64,000 bases of DNA from Bacillus sp. B-jedd (GCF_000821085.1 NZ_CCXR01000001.1:3803001-3867000), one strand, 5' to 3'. Counted from the stretch's first letter, positions 45,031 to 54,425 are shown. The notes: generated from the letters alone by a model not told the origin. Numbers and translations are program-made.

Positions 45031-45049
45031 ATTGAGAATCATTTTCAAT
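45031..45049. promoter_or_regulatory. Fur box 1 upstream of fbpA
   Basis: ATTGAGAATCATTTTCAAT, a full 7-1-7 type Fur site 26 bp before the fbpA start. Confidence 0.9.
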
Positions 45050-45073
45050 TTATTCACTATGCCTAATATATAA

Positions 45074-45088
45074 TGATAATCATTATCA
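45074..45088. promoter_or_regulatory. Fur box 2 upstream of fbpA
   Basis: TGATAATCATTATCA, a perfect inverted repeat Fur core, about 25 bp upstream of box 1. Confidence 0.9.
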
Positions 45089-45246
45089 GTCAATCATTAT
45101 TAGATATTTATTTACTCAGTTTGATAGATTTGACATATTTTTGCCATAAAGATGTCTTTAATTCGTTGGTTTAGTTCATCTACCATTGAGGTTTTTTCCT
45201 GTACTACCGCAGGTTTAGTGCATAGCAGGACTATTATGTGGACATA

Positions 45247-45293
45247 AAAAGACCCTGTAGAGTAGGCATTTTCCGTCTACTCTACAGGGTCTA
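45247..45293. terminator. strong hairpin terminator
   Basis: AGACCCTGTAGAGTAG and CTACTCTACAGGGTCT form a 16-bp perfect stem with A/T-runs on both sides. It lies between the iron operon promoter and repeat R3, and may end transcripts from the AI-2E family gene. Confidence 0.85.
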
Positions 45294-45332
45294 TATTTTA
45301 TTAAATTTGTAACACGCAGTGTCATTTTTGAT

Positions 45333-45461
45333 GTTAATTTCCACTCCGGGGACATGCTTTCCGCGGGGTGCCAGTGGAGCCTCCTCGGCGCTGCGAGCGC
45401 CTGTGGGGTCTCCACTTGCCGCTGCATCCCGCCGGAGTCAGTCCCCTTCGTTCCAATTAAC
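45333..45461. repeat. interspersed GC-rich repeat, copy R3
   Basis: Compact copy: GTTAATTTCCACTCCGGGG...GTTCCAATTAAC with central GGAGCCTCCTCGG and GGGGTCTCCACTTGCC. It lacks the CTATATAGG terminal repeats of the two MITE-like elements. Together with the hairpin and Fur boxes it accounts for the roughly 515-bp gap between fbpA and the AI-2E family gene. Confidence 0.8.
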
Positions 45462-45521
45462 TCATTAAAAATCGATACTCACTATTAACATAGCCGCAAA
45501 GCAAAGAACATTTGAATTTTT

Positions 45522-46625
45522 TTAGGTTCCTTCGACGGTTATACTCGCCCTTCTTCTTGCTTTTAATAATTTGACGAGGTTTAATACGATTGTTTTTGTA
45601 ACGGCATAGGTTGGGACTGCCAAGACCATCCCCAGGACTCCAGCCAGATTGCCGGCAGCCAATAAAATAATAATGATCGTTGCAGGATGGGTATCCAATG
45701 ATTTGCCTAAGATCATCGGTGACAGGAGGTTGCCTTCAATTTGTTGTGCAATCAGGATTACAACGACCACTAATAAAGCCTTCGTTGGGGAATCAAAAAA
45801 TCCAACCAATACCGCCGGAGCACCGCCAATAATCGGGCCAACATACGGAATGATGTTAGTGAAAGCTACAATTAACGCCATGACTAACGCATAACGCAAA
45901 TCTATAATGAAATATCCAATAAAAGCCAAGATTCCCACCACTGAAGCTACGATGACCTGCCCCTGAATATACGCCGATAAGGTTGCACCTGTTTCCTTAA
46001 GGATTGTCAAGCTTTCATCCCTGTATTCTGATGGAATGAACTTCGAAACAGAGAGCGGGAACTTATGCCCGTCCTTAAACATATAAAACAATAAAAAGGG
46101 GACTGTCACAAGAATGACCGCAATATTGGCTATGATGCCAAAGAAACCCTTTATTCCATTCGTAAGGGTGTTTGGCAGGTTATTAGCATACTCCATTGTT
46201 TTATCTTGAATCGTATCAATGATCTCTCGCTGCTCATTTCTGAAACTTTTGAATTCGGAAGACTTGACGACATCATTAATAAAATCAATGCCTTTATCCG
46301 CAAAGACAGGAAGGTCGTGAGCAAGCTCTGTCGCTTGCTTCGTCACCGCCGGAACTAAATTTCCGATTGCAAAAACCATAAGACCGGCGAACACCAAATA
46401 AATAATTAAAATAGCCGCTGGCCTTGGTAGCTTCTTACGCTGTAAAAAATCAACGATTGGGTTCAAAAGGAAATACAGAAAGCCGGTTATCAAAATCGGA
46501 AAGAAAACAGTTGTAAAAAATACGCCGATCGGTTTAAACATAAAAGAAATCTTTGTCGAAATGAAAATAATAGACACTATAAGCAAAATTTGAATCAGCC
46601 AGAATTGCAATTTGGATTTAGTCAA
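45522..46625 (-). CDS. AI-2E family transporter (YueF/TqsA type)
   Basis: A 367-aa membrane protein with about 8 helices in the AI-2E exporter (PF01594) pattern: two N-terminal helices, LNPIVDFLQRKKLPRPAAILIIYL, a hydrophilic middle part (about 90-150) and the C-terminal IPYVGPIIGGAPAVLVGF...LSPMILGKSLDTHPATIIIILLAAG signature. Members are exporters or Na+/H+ antiporters; the substrate is not predictable. TTG start at 46625 after GAGGT. Confidence 0.88.
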   Translation of the reverse strand: MTKSKLQFWLIQILLIVSIIFISTKISFMFKPIGVFFTTVFFPILITGFLYFLLNPIVDFLQRKKLPRPAAILIIYLVFAGLMVFAIGNLVPAVTKQATELAHDLPVFADKGIDFINDVVKSSEFKSFRNEQREIIDTIQDKTMEYANNLPNTLTNGIKGFFGIIANIAVILVTVPFLLFYMFKDGHKFPLSVSKFIPSEYRDESLTILKETGATLSAYIQGQVIVASVVGILAFIGYFIIDLRYALVMALIVAFTNIIPYVGPIIGGAPAVLVGFFDSPTKALLVVVVILIAQQIEGNLLSPMILGKSLDTHPATIIIILLAAGNLAGVLGMVLAVPTYAVTKTIVLNLVKLLKARRRASITVEGT

Positions 46626-46795
46626 AACAAATACCTCGTACCTATTTTATTTTGGTAAAAGTATATCAGATTTTTGGGCCATAACCTAATACTTCCTGTA
46701 ATTTTTCAAAATTTATTGGGAGGAACTTGGATAAAGGATTCTTGGAGAACTTTTCGAAAAATCCAGCCGGCAGATTCGGTCAGCTTGCCCAATCG

Positions 46796-47029
46796 CTACT
46801 GCAATAGGAAACTTTGGACGGTTACAAAAAAAATAAATATAAAGACACCTATACTTAGCCAGCCGGTACCTTTATTTCCCTTTTGCAATTCCTTTACGCC
46901 CGTTACCAACATCATTAAACTTAAACACAACATCATATAGGGTTGAAACGTAAAATCCTCAGTAATTAATCCATATGCTGCAAGTGAAATGCCCGCTATA
47001 GATAAAATAATTTGCAAAAACAGTAGCAT
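46796..47029 (-). CDS. DUF3953-like small membrane protein
   Basis: A 77-aa protein with three probable helices (LLFLQIILSIAGISLAAYGLI; YMMLCLSLMMLVTGVKEL; WLSIGVFIFIFFVTVQSFLL). It resembles small DUF3953 proteins of Bacillus; function unknown. Start chosen at ATG 47029 because GGGGG lies 6 nt upstream; the ATG at 47035 abuts the site. Confidence 0.65.
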   Translation of the reverse strand: MLLFLQIILSIAGISLAAYGLITEDFTFQPYMMLCLSLMMLVTGVKELQKGNKGTGWLSIGVFIFIFFVTVQSFLLQ

Positions 47030-47062
47030 TAACATCCCCCTTCACCCAATTTGATTGTTAAA

Positions 47063-47486
47063 CTATATAGGTTGAAATAACGATTGGTATCAAACTGGAA
47101 CATGGTGGTTGATTTCCGCTCTGGGCATTTCGCTTTCCGCGGGGCATCAAAGCGGCTGCCTGAAATAGCTTCCCGTGGATTTGCGACGAGCTGAACAAAG
47201 CTTCCCCGAATATTCTTTGGCGCAGGAGCAGTTAGGAGCCTCCTCGGCGCCCGTGGGGTCTCCACTTGCCGCTCTATCCCGCAGGACAAACAGCTTCTTT
47301 GAATTGGCTTTGCACGAAGGAAATGCGTTAGCATTAAGGAAAGCTTCCAAGAATAATCCTCGCACGAAATTATGCGTTAGCATAATTTCGTGCGAGGATT
47401 TTCGAGGAGTCTACATGCCTGAGCTCCAATCAACCAGCTCCTTCAACTTTTAATGAAGTAATTATTATTAAATTCAACCTATATAG
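47063..47486. mobile_element. MITE-like element 2 with 14-bp terminal inverted repeats
   Basis: Same perfect ends CTATATAGGTTGAA / TTCAACCTATATAG as element 1 but 424 bp long and in opposite core orientation. Core R4 (47108-47434) carries an insertion that includes a nested 21-bp perfect inverted repeat (47355-47375 with 47380-47400, loop GTTA). No gene inside. It occupies the roughly 505-bp gap before the sensor kinase. Confidence 0.75.
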
Positions 47487-47517
47487 TCGCTGGTGTTGAG
47501 TCGTTTCACAAAAAAGC

Positions 47518-47541
47518 CTTTGAGATTATTATCTCAAAGGA
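47518..47541 (-). terminator. terminator of the sensor kinase gene
   Basis: CCTTTGAGAT/ATCTCAAAGG perfect stem followed by GCTTTTTTG in the minus direction, touching the kinase stop. Confidence 0.9.
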
Positions 47542-48501
47542 CTAGTGGAGTTTGAAGTGTCTTCCATAATTATTTCCAACTAATTCCGAAGAATCACAAC
47601 ACTTTCTAAACGACACTTCAAGAATAAATTCATTTTCATGGACATTAGCAACCGCTTTTCCACCTTGTTTGGTAATAAGCTGCTGAACAATATGAAGCCC
47701 TAATCCTAGATGAGTACCTTTTCGGCTAGTATCCAACCTGAATGTCCTATTAAAAACACTTTGTAGTTTCGAAGCATTAATGTTCTCAACATCATTTACT
47801 GCCCTTAACCAAATATAGTCTTCTTCCTCTATAAAACTAATCTTCAAATAGCTTTTGGCATACGTTAAAGCATTTTGAATAATGTTGGTTACGATTCGAA
47901 CGGTCGCTTTGTTATCTGCAAGAACAGCCGGTACAGGATCTTCAGCCATTTGTACCTCTAACTGCTCTTTCTCAAAATCTTCATAGAACATTAGCATCGT
48001 ATCCACAACAATTTGATCTAGGAACTGCTTTTCAATGGTCAATTTCTTGTCCGAGGAATCGAGCTGTGAGAGTTCATAAAATAACTCTACAATCATAGTG
48101 AGATTATCGATCTTCTTCTGAATAATATCTAAAAACTCTTTCCTTTCTGCTTCAGATATAGACGGATCTTTTAATAGATCAGAAAATCCTTTGATCGATG
48201 TTAAAGGCGTTCGTAAATCATGGGATATATTTGTGATCTCTTGTTTTAATTCCATTTCTCTTCTTTCGACGGACTGTTGGTTCTGTTTGAATAAGTGAAT
48301 CAGCTGGTTGATTTTTGCAGCAAATCGGACCAAGCTTTTATTATGGGTATTTGTACGAACTAATTCATTTGTCCCGAAATTGTTATTGATTTCTTCTAAT
48401 TGTTTTGTCATCTTTTTGACATCCCAATGGAAAAGCAGAAGCATGCAGACGGCAATAATCAGTAGGGAAATCAATAATATGATAATCTGCCAGCTGATCA
48501 C
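47542..48501 (-). CDS. Sensor histidine kinase of ABC/TCS module
   Basis: A 319-aa membrane kinase with a single N-terminal helix (IIILLISLLIIAVCMLLLFHW), HAMP-like linker, HisKA with phospho-His in NISHDLRTPLTSIKGF and HATPase_c (NIIQNALTYA; GLGLHIVQQL). Almost no extracytoplasmic domain, as in intramembrane-sensing or ABC-dependent kinases for antimicrobial peptides. GTG start at 48501. Last gene of a four-gene run (regulator, ATPase, permease, kinase). Confidence 0.87.
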   Translation of the reverse strand: MISWQIIILLISLLIIAVCMLLLFHWDVKKMTKQLEEINNNFGTNELVRTNTHNKSLVRFAAKINQLIHLFKQNQQSVERREMELKQEITNISHDLRTPLTSIKGFSDLLKDPSISEAERKEFLDIIQKKIDNLTMIVELFYELSQLDSSDKKLTIEKQFLDQIVVDTMLMFYEDFEKEQLEVQMAEDPVPAVLADNKATVRIVTNIIQNALTYAKSYLKISFIEEEDYIWLRAVNDVENINASKLQSVFNRTFRLDTSRKGTHLGLGLHIVQQLITKQGGKAVANVHENEFILEVSFRKCCDSSELVGNNYGRHFKLH

Positions 48502-48521
48502 CTACATTCATCCCTTCTCCA

Positions 48522-49268
48522 TCAATCGATGTTTTTAGTTACGAACTTCTTTGATCCAATTAGTAAAGAAATCACGGAAATTACGATGCCTACAACCCAA
48601 TATTTGAAATCGAATTGGACTGCGTCATCCAAAAAGCCCATTAAGTTATCCGTTAACAATGTATCTGGAGTATATTTATACAACTCGTTTAAGCCTGAAA
48701 TTCGACTAAAAATCCGCAGCAGGTTCCCTGAAAATCCATAAATGAATAGCAACACAATAATACTGTAAACTTCTCCAACCCTCAGCATCCTCAACGTATG
48801 TGTTAGGAAAAATCCACTCAGGACAATTGGCGCCATATTGGCACATGCTAGTAGAAAATCTCCTGCCGACTGATTTTCATCTGTAAATAAGTTCTCACCT
48901 AATGCAATCATGTAAATTATACCGACGACACAGATGAGCAGAAAATAACTTAACGTGAGGATTAACTTTGACCAGAAGATACTATTTCGAGAAATACCGA
49001 AAGAAATGGATTGCTTCATCAGTGTCAAATCTTTTCCAGTGAGAAAGGAATTATAAATTAACCCTACGATTATAATCATTAATCCAGCGCTAATCACATT
49101 TGAATAGAAAAATTTACTGGTCGCATAAGGAAATCTAGGATCAGACTTTCCAACAAAATAAAGGACGGCGGCAGCGGCGGCAATTAGAGATAAACATACT
49201 ATCCCTGTTAGATGCGGACCTTTTTTACGCAGCAGACGATAACTTTCGCTTTTCAGATAATTAATCAT
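48522..49268 (-). CDS. ABC-2 type permease, peptide-antibiotic immunity type
   Basis: A 248-aa permease with six predicted helices in the LanE/LanG or BcrB-like style (MINYLKSESYRLLRKKG; FFYSNVISAGLMIIIVGLIYNSFLTGKDLTLMKQSISFGISR). It overlaps the ATPase stop by 8 bp. With the ATPase it would export or expel a peptide antibiotic from the membrane. Confidence 0.82.
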   Translation of the reverse strand: MINYLKSESYRLLRKKGPHLTGIVCLSLIAAAAAVLYFVGKSDPRFPYATSKFFYSNVISAGLMIIIVGLIYNSFLTGKDLTLMKQSISFGISRNSIFWSKLILTLSYFLLICVVGIIYMIALGENLFTDENQSAGDFLLACANMAPIVLSGFFLTHTLRMLRVGEVYSIIVLLFIYGFSGNLLRIFSRISGLNELYKYTPDTLLTDNLMGFLDDAVQFDFKYWVVGIVISVISLLIGSKKFVTKNID

Positions 49269-50178
49269 TCTTCTTACCCTCCACTAATCCTAAGAAGTAT
49301 TCCTCAAGATTCAGAGCTTCGATGCGAAACTCCTTCACCATCACCCCATTATCAACTAAAATGCGATTGATATTTCCACCGCTTTCTACATGATTTTGGA
49401 TTGTGATAACTTGATTAGGAAGGACCTTAAACTGTATATCCACATATGCCCGTTCTAATAATTGTGCCGCTTTTGCTGAATCATCAACCGTTAAGAGTAT
49501 TTGTTTTCTACTCTTCTCATCCAGGGCTTCCTTGCTTAAATCATCGATGATTACGCCATCTTTGATAAATACAAAACGTGTCGCCAACAATTTCAGCTCC
49601 GTTAAAATATGGCTCGAAATTAATATGGTTATATGTTTTTCCTGATTGAGCTTCATCAATAATCTGCGGATTTCCATAATCCCCTCGACATCCAGACCAT
49701 TGATTGGCTCATCAAGAACTAAACAATCGGGGCTGCTTAAGAGACAAAGGGCTATGCCTAATCGCTGCTTCATCCCCATGGAATAATCTTTAAATCGTTT
49801 TTTCTTTTCATTTGCCAGTCCGACAATTTCCAGGACTTCATAAATACGTTTCTTTTCAACGACGCCCCGTTGAATCCGGAAATATTCCAGATTTTGAACC
49901 GCAGTAAAATCCGGGAAAAATGCAGGTGTTTCTATCATAAAACCCATTCTTTTTTTCTCATGCTCGATTTCTTTACCAGATTTCCCAAAAAGCTGAATCT
50001 CCCCGGTTGTCAGGAATAGTTGGCCAGCAATAATTTTGAATAACGTTGATTTGCCCGCGCCATTTTTTCCAATCAATGCACAGATTTCTCCTTTTTTCAC
50101 TGAGAAATCAAGCGGTTTAAGGACCTCTTCTTCCTTAAACTTTTTCGTCAATTGAAACGTCTGAATAATGGTATCCAA
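49261..50178 (-). CDS. ABC transporter ATPase, BcrA/LanF type
   Basis: About 305 aa. Walker A GKNGAGKST near residue 38, Q-loop MIETPAFFPDFT, signature YSMGMKQRLGIA, Walker B CLVLDEPINGLD, H-loop SSHIL, then the extra C-terminal domain typical of BcrA-type ATPases. The start is taken as TTG at 50178 (AAGGAG 9 nt upstream); a GTG at 50217 in frame lacks a good site. Confidence 0.87.
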   Translation of the reverse strand: MDTIIQTFQLTKKFKEEEVLKPLDFSVKKGEICALIGKNGAGKSTLFKIIAGQLFLTTGEIQLFGKSGKEIEHEKKRMGFMIETPAFFPDFTAVQNLEYFRIQRGVVEKKRIYEVLEIVGLANEKKKRFKDYSMGMKQRLGIALCLLSSPDCLVLDEPINGLDVEGIMEIRRLLMKLNQEKHITILISSHILTELKLLATRFVFIKDGVIIDDLSKEALDEKSRKQILLTVDDSAKAAQLLERAYVDIQFKVLPNQVITIQNHVESGGNINRILVDNGVMVKEFRIEALNLEEYFLGLVEGKKND

Positions 50179-50274
50179 TCTTTTCGACTCCTTCACTAAA
50201 CAACTTGTTATGTCCACTTTAGCTTAGAAGTCTTTAAAATCCTTTAAGCAAAACATAAAGAATTCATAAAGAAG

Positions 50275-50955
50275 TCAGACAAGCATAAATCCTACTCCCC
50301 AAATGGTTTTAATATATTCTTCAGCAGTCAGTTCCGAGATTTTCCTGCGGAGGTTAGAGACGTGCACGCTGATCGTATTATCATCACCATAATAGGTCCC
50401 ATTCCAGATGCTTTCATATATCTCCTTTTTGGAAAGCGCACGCTCGGGATTGTTTATGAAAAATGTTAATATATCAAACTCCGCATTCGTCAGCTGTAAC
50501 TCTTTCTCTTTTAATATCATAGACCGTTTTTCCATATTCATTTTAAGATCACGCCATCTTATTTCCGCTGACTGCTCCGGGTGAGAACTTGCTTTTCGTA
50601 ATTGGACTTCGACTCGGGCCACCACTTCCTCCTGATGAAACGGTTTGGTAATATAATCATCCGCACCCAGTTTCAATACATGCACTTTATTCTCAAGATC
50701 GACTTTGGCTGAAATGACAATAATCGGAATAGAACTCTTTTCTCTGATTTCTTTTAGTAGTTCCTCCCCACTTTTGCCCGGCAGCATCAAATCCAATAAA
50801 ATTAAATCAAACGTATTATTTTGCAGCTGCAACAAACCTTCTGTACCCGAATAAGCTGCGACCGATTCCAAATGCGATTTTGCTAAAATTACCCTCAGTA
50901 ACCTACTAATCTCTTGATCGTCTTCAATAATTAAAATGCGCTTATCTTCATACAT
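50275..50955 (-). CDS. OmpR-family response regulator
   Basis: A 226-aa regulator: REC domain with Asp in LILLDLMLPGKSGEE and Lys in YITKPFHQEE, and a winged-helix DNA-binding domain from about 130 (LTNAEFDILTFFINNPERALSKKEIYESIW...ISVHVSNLRRKI). The cognate kinase is the last gene of the run. The start is ATG at 50955 with GGTGAT 5 nt upstream; the GTG at 50964 is less likely. Confidence 0.9.
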   Translation of the reverse strand: MYEDKRILIIEDDQEISRLLRVILAKSHLESVAAYSGTEGLLQLQNNTFDLILLDLMLPGKSGEELLKEIREKSSIPIIVISAKVDLENKVHVLKLGADDYITKPFHQEEVVARVEVQLRKASSHPEQSAEIRWRDLKMNMEKRSMILKEKELQLTNAEFDILTFFINNPERALSKKEIYESIWNGTYYGDDNTISVHVSNLRRKISELTAEEYIKTIWGVGFMLV

Positions 50956-51383
50956 AACTATCACCCATTTTAGAGTTTTTACTATTAATATTAATTATAT
51001 CTAATTATAGCCTAGTAACTACTTAGGTATAGCTGTTGTTTATCTTACATTAATAGAGTACTTATCCCTAGTTGGAAAGCGGTTGGGACAAATGAAACAT
51101 AGTCCAAAACAATCAAGAAAATTAGCCATGGAAAACCTGGACCGTTTTTTTATAAAAATACTAAAAATGGCAGTCTATCCTTAACACTCATCAGCTAATT
51201 TTTCAAAATCTAAAACTAAATAATTTGATTCATCTATTACTTGTTGTGAAATAATATAGCTTCTGACATAAAAAAAGGCACAAGCAAATCAATGCTCGGC
51301 CTGTCTTTATTCTAATCAATTGCGAAAAACACATTCTAACTATTTATGCAACCATTCAAATCATTTATGAAAAATCACACCAT
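50956..51383. other. AT-rich intergenic region without a recognisable gene
   Basis: 428 bp between the response-regulator gene and minJ. It contains a possible weak hairpin GGTCCAGG-type stem followed by a T-run near 51128-51152 and an imperfect GGC...GCC stem near 51272-51296 that could serve minJ. I see no RNA gene, repeat family member or coding frame with a ribosome binding site. Confidence 0.5.
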
Positions 51384-52577
51384 TTACACCGCACGGTCAT
51401 CCCATTTCCGGTCGTCATGGACGAAGAGGATGCCGAGTTCGTGGTGGTCGCCTTCGTAGAGGGCGCGCTGGACGAAGCGGATCTGGCCGTTTGTATCGAG
51501 TACTTCAAGTCGGCAATGGGCGCGGTTATGCTGGAGCGCTTCGTATAATTCGCTTTCGTCCTGGGTCGGCTGGCCGTTCACCTTGCTGATTAGTTCGCCG
51601 ACTTTCAGCCCCATTTTTTCCGCAGGCGAATTCGGGATGATGCCAAGGATCATCAGGCCCTCGTTTTTGCGAGAGAAGTAGAATGGACGGTTTTCTTCTT
51701 TTAGCTTTTGCAAAAAAGCAATCGCTTCGCGTCCGAGAATTGCGATGGCAGCGGCGACGATGGCGGCGATCGGAAACCAGTAGCCCGCGACCGAAACAAG
51801 CAGGACAGCCACGCCGAGCGTTGCAACCTTTTTGCCATAAGCCTTAATCGCTTCGGCCGGGAGCATCCCCTGGATTTGCCGGTGCATGCCGATAAGGAAT
51901 GGAACAAGGAATAGGGAGAAAGTTTGTTCACCGATAGTGAATACGGGCCACCAATCGAACGGCAGCGTCAAGGTGCTGCCCGGAACGACTAGCAGGACCG
52001 GAACGAGCCAGAGCTTTCTGGATTCATGAACGCCGACACGCTGGCCGCGCTTCGAGGTGATGAGTTTGGGTGATGTTGCGAAGTGGCCTTTTTTCAAAAT
52101 CAGGACACCCTCTGCGATGATAAGAAGACCGAGCAGAACGGCGACGGAGGGGTAAATCCGGTCCGCGGCTGCCTCGAAGGCCTCCCTGACAAAAAAGAAG
52201 TCGATGGTCCGGCCGCCAAGATAAATCAGCGCGAAAAACGCAGCTCCCACCGTGTAGGCAGGCCCGATGAAACGCATATTCCCGGTCAGGCTGAGCAGAA
52301 GCGTGAAGGCCGCAACAAGCAGGATAACCGCAAGCGGCACAACAATCCCAGCCGCCACAAGAACGAGTGAAAGTACAAGCCCGGCTATAAGCCCCGCCGG
52401 CACAAGCTGCCTCAGTTCAAAATACGCATCCTGCGCGCGGATCGTGAAATTCTTCCGCTCCCGCTTGACCCTGCTGACTCCAAGAACAGCCGCAAGAAAA
52501 AACGCATAATAGAAAATCGGATCCAGAAACATCTTCCCTATTCCTTTTAAAAGCTCAATACCCCATTGCTCAATCAA
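51384..52577 (-). CDS. minJ: Cell-division topological protein MinJ
   Basis: A 397-aa polytopic protein with about 8 helices and a C-terminal PDZ domain (about 305-385: RKNEGLMILGIIPNSPAEKMGLKVGELISKVNGQPT). This is the MinJ plan: it bridges DivIVA at the poles to MinD and blocks polar septa. Position beside ctpB/ftsX-type genes on one side and csbA-uvrBA on the other matches Bacillus synteny, with insertions on both sides here. Confidence 0.92.
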   Translation of the reverse strand: MIEQWGIELLKGIGKMFLDPIFYYAFFLAAVLGVSRVKRERKNFTIRAQDAYFELRQLVPAGLIAGLVLSLVLVAAGIVVPLAVILLVAAFTLLLSLTGNMRFIGPAYTVGAAFFALIYLGGRTIDFFFVREAFEAAADRIYPSVAVLLGLLIIAEGVLILKKGHFATSPKLITSKRGQRVGVHESRKLWLVPVLLVVPGSTLTLPFDWWPVFTIGEQTFSLFLVPFLIGMHRQIQGMLPAEAIKAYGKKVATLGVAVLLVSVAGYWFPIAAIVAAAIAILGREAIAFLQKLKEENRPFYFSRKNEGLMILGIIPNSPAEKMGLKVGELISKVNGQPTQDESELYEALQHNRAHCRLEVLDTNGQIRFVQRALYEGDHHELGILFVHDDRKWDDRAV

Positions 52578-52736
52578 ATCCCCGCACCCCTGTATGTAAA
52601 AGTAGTTTCGTTAAAATTGTTCAGCTTCTGGTTTGGACCAGAATCCTTTTCAGCCAAACGGCTTACTCCCATTCTATCAAAAACAGCCGGCAAAACATAT
52701 TGCTAGATTTTTGTTCATGTTAAAATTCAATCTAGG

Positions 52737-52762
52737 TGTAACAAAACAGGCGGCCATTCGTT
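52737..52762 (+). promoter_or_regulatory. ECF-type promoter upstream of the sigma gene
   Basis: TGTAAC, 16-nt spacer, CGTT. This resembles -35 AAC / -10 CGT promoters of extracytoplasmic-function sigma factors and suggests autoregulation. Confidence 0.55.
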
Positions 52763-52788
52763 GTATGGATAGCGAGAGGAGGAAAGCA

Positions 52789-53307
52789 TTGGAAGAGTCA
52801 CGGATGGAAAAACTTGATGATTTGTACCGAAAGTATGCCAAAGGCTTGTATTTCTACCTGCATCGGCTCTCCGGCTCCCCCTCCATTGCCGAGGATCTGG
52901 TTCAGGAAACATTTTTGCGAGCAACGGTTTCGCTGTCCTTTTACCGCCATGAGGATGTCAAACCTTGGCTGTACCGGATCGCTCGCAACATTTATATCGA
53001 TGAGTGGCGACGCAGGCAGCGTTGGAAATGGATCCCGTTTATTGAAAAGGAAGAGATGATCAGCCCGTACGGAGCTCCGGAACAGGAGACGATCGCTGGC
53101 GAAACGTCACGGAAACTGGAGGAGCTGCTCGGACTGCTTCCGGAAAATTACCGGACTATCATTTATTTGCGGGAATTTGAAGAGTTTACATATAGCGAGC
53201 TGGAAGAAGCGCTCGGTTTGTCGGGAGCCCAGGTGAAAGTGCAATTGCATCGGGCCAGGCAAAGATTGAAGCAGCTCGGGGCGAAGGAGGAATTTTTTCA
53301 TGACTGA
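52789..53307 (+). CDS. ECF RNA polymerase sigma factor
   Basis: A 172-aa sigma factor with sigma2 (about 10-75: DDLYRKYAKGLYFYLHRLSG...DLVQETFLRA...WLYRIARNIYIDEWRR) and sigma4 (about 110-165: LLGLLPENYRTIIYLREFEEFTYSELEEALGLSGAQVKVQLHRARQRLK). TTG start at 52789 with AGGAGG 6 nt upstream; ATGs further upstream in frame have no site. It overlaps by 8 bp the gene for a membrane anti-sigma factor. Confidence 0.9.
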   Translation: MEESRMEKLDDLYRKYAKGLYFYLHRLSGSPSIAEDLVQETFLRATVSLSFYRHEDVKPWLYRIARNIYIDEWRRRQRWKWIPFIEKEEMISPYGAPEQETIAGETSRKLEELLGLLPENYRTIIYLREFEEFTYSELEEALGLSGAQVKVQLHRARQRLKQLGAKEEFFHD

Positions 53308-54298
53308 ATGGACGAAGGATAAGGAAAAGAAAATATTGTGGAAATACCGGTTTACATTGACGTTGAGGATTGTGCGTGTTTTGGCTGCGATTGCACTCAT
53401 TTATGCTGTTTACATGATGATTCTGTCAATCGGTTATCATAAATCAGAAATTGGTGAGAAGAATAAATTCATTGTCAGCCAGGCATTCAACTGGACCCAG
53501 CCCGGTCTTTTGGCAAAAAGCGAATCCTCTATAGGAGCCAACATCAATGCGTTCTTCAGCCAGGAAATGTCATTGCCCATTGTTCGCACGGTCGGAAAGG
53601 AAGAAATGCAGGTCGGTACGCTCGAGGTGACAAAAAGGGTCTTTTCCCCATTTTCATCGATGAGGATTACCTTCGATAACCCATCAGATGAAAGATTCTC
53701 CTTTTTCTTGCCTGAGGATCCGCGAACCGGGAAAAAGGTAACTTTAAAGGTAGATCCTGGAGTATGGACAACGCTGGAAAAAGTGCATGAGGGAACGGTT
53801 GCTGATCTCTCTTTTTCAACCGATCGTTATTACGAGCCGGCGGAACTGCTTAAGTTGCTCGCCCCATACGATGTTGATGTCACCTGGATGCCTTTGTATA
53901 CAGGAGAACTGAAAGAAATTAAAGACGTTGGCTATTCCGTCGCCGGCGGAACCTATTTCATGGTTGATAGGATTGGGATGTCAAGAGCCCGCGAAACCGA
54001 TAATTATCGATCCTACTCTGAAGTTTACCTTAGCGAAGGAACGATAAAGGAAAATGAAAAAATCATGCTCGCAAATATGGAAAAATTGCTTGAGAATGAG
54101 GGCAATAGCTATTTGGAGGATGTCCTGGGACTTAGACACCTGCAGGAAAGACATGATTATATAAAGAAAAATGGGTTCAAAGTATACGGTGCTGTCGTAA
54201 CCGGACCGGTAAAGGAGCTGTTGAAGCTTCGTGAGCTGGATACAATCCAGTCCGCGAAGGTTGGTGAGTTTGCTTATTGGAACTGGACTGAGGAATGA
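53300..54298 (+). CDS. Membrane anti-sigma factor (Sigma_reg_N/C type)
   Basis: A 332-aa protein with a short cytosolic N-terminus (WTKDKEKKILWKYRFTLTLR), one membrane helix (about 28-50) and a large extracytoplasmic domain whose C-terminal part (SFSTDRYYEPAELLKLLAPYDVDVTWMPLYTGE...) fits the sigma-factor regulator C-terminal family. It has no HxxxCxxC zinc motif. It should hold the cognate ECF sigma factor at the membrane until a signal is sensed. Confidence 0.85.
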   Translation: MTEWTKDKEKKILWKYRFTLTLRIVRVLAAIALIYAVYMMILSIGYHKSEIGEKNKFIVSQAFNWTQPGLLAKSESSIGANINAFFSQEMSLPIVRTVGKEEMQVGTLEVTKRVFSPFSSMRITFDNPSDERFSFFLPEDPRTGKKVTLKVDPGVWTTLEKVHEGTVADLSFSTDRYYEPAELLKLLAPYDVDVTWMPLYTGELKEIKDVGYSVAGGTYFMVDRIGMSRARETDNYRSYSEVYLSEGTIKENEKIMLANMEKLLENEGNSYLEDVLGLRHLQERHDYIKKNGFKVYGAVVTGPVKELLKLRELDTIQSAKVGEFAYWNWTEE

Positions 54299-54329
54299 TT
54301 TTTCAGGAATGTATCTCGAAAAATATAGT

Positions 54330-54368
54330 AAAGGCCGCCCGCTGTATGTTAGCTGGACGGCCTTTTTA
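54330..54368 (+). terminator. terminator of the sigma/anti-sigma operon
   Basis: AAAGGCCG...CGGCCTTT stem-loop followed by TTTATC. Confidence 0.85.
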
Positions 54369-54425
54369 TCGGGTATTATACCATCACGTTTAGCGAAGTG
54401 TCATTAGAAAAAAGCAGCCGGAAGC

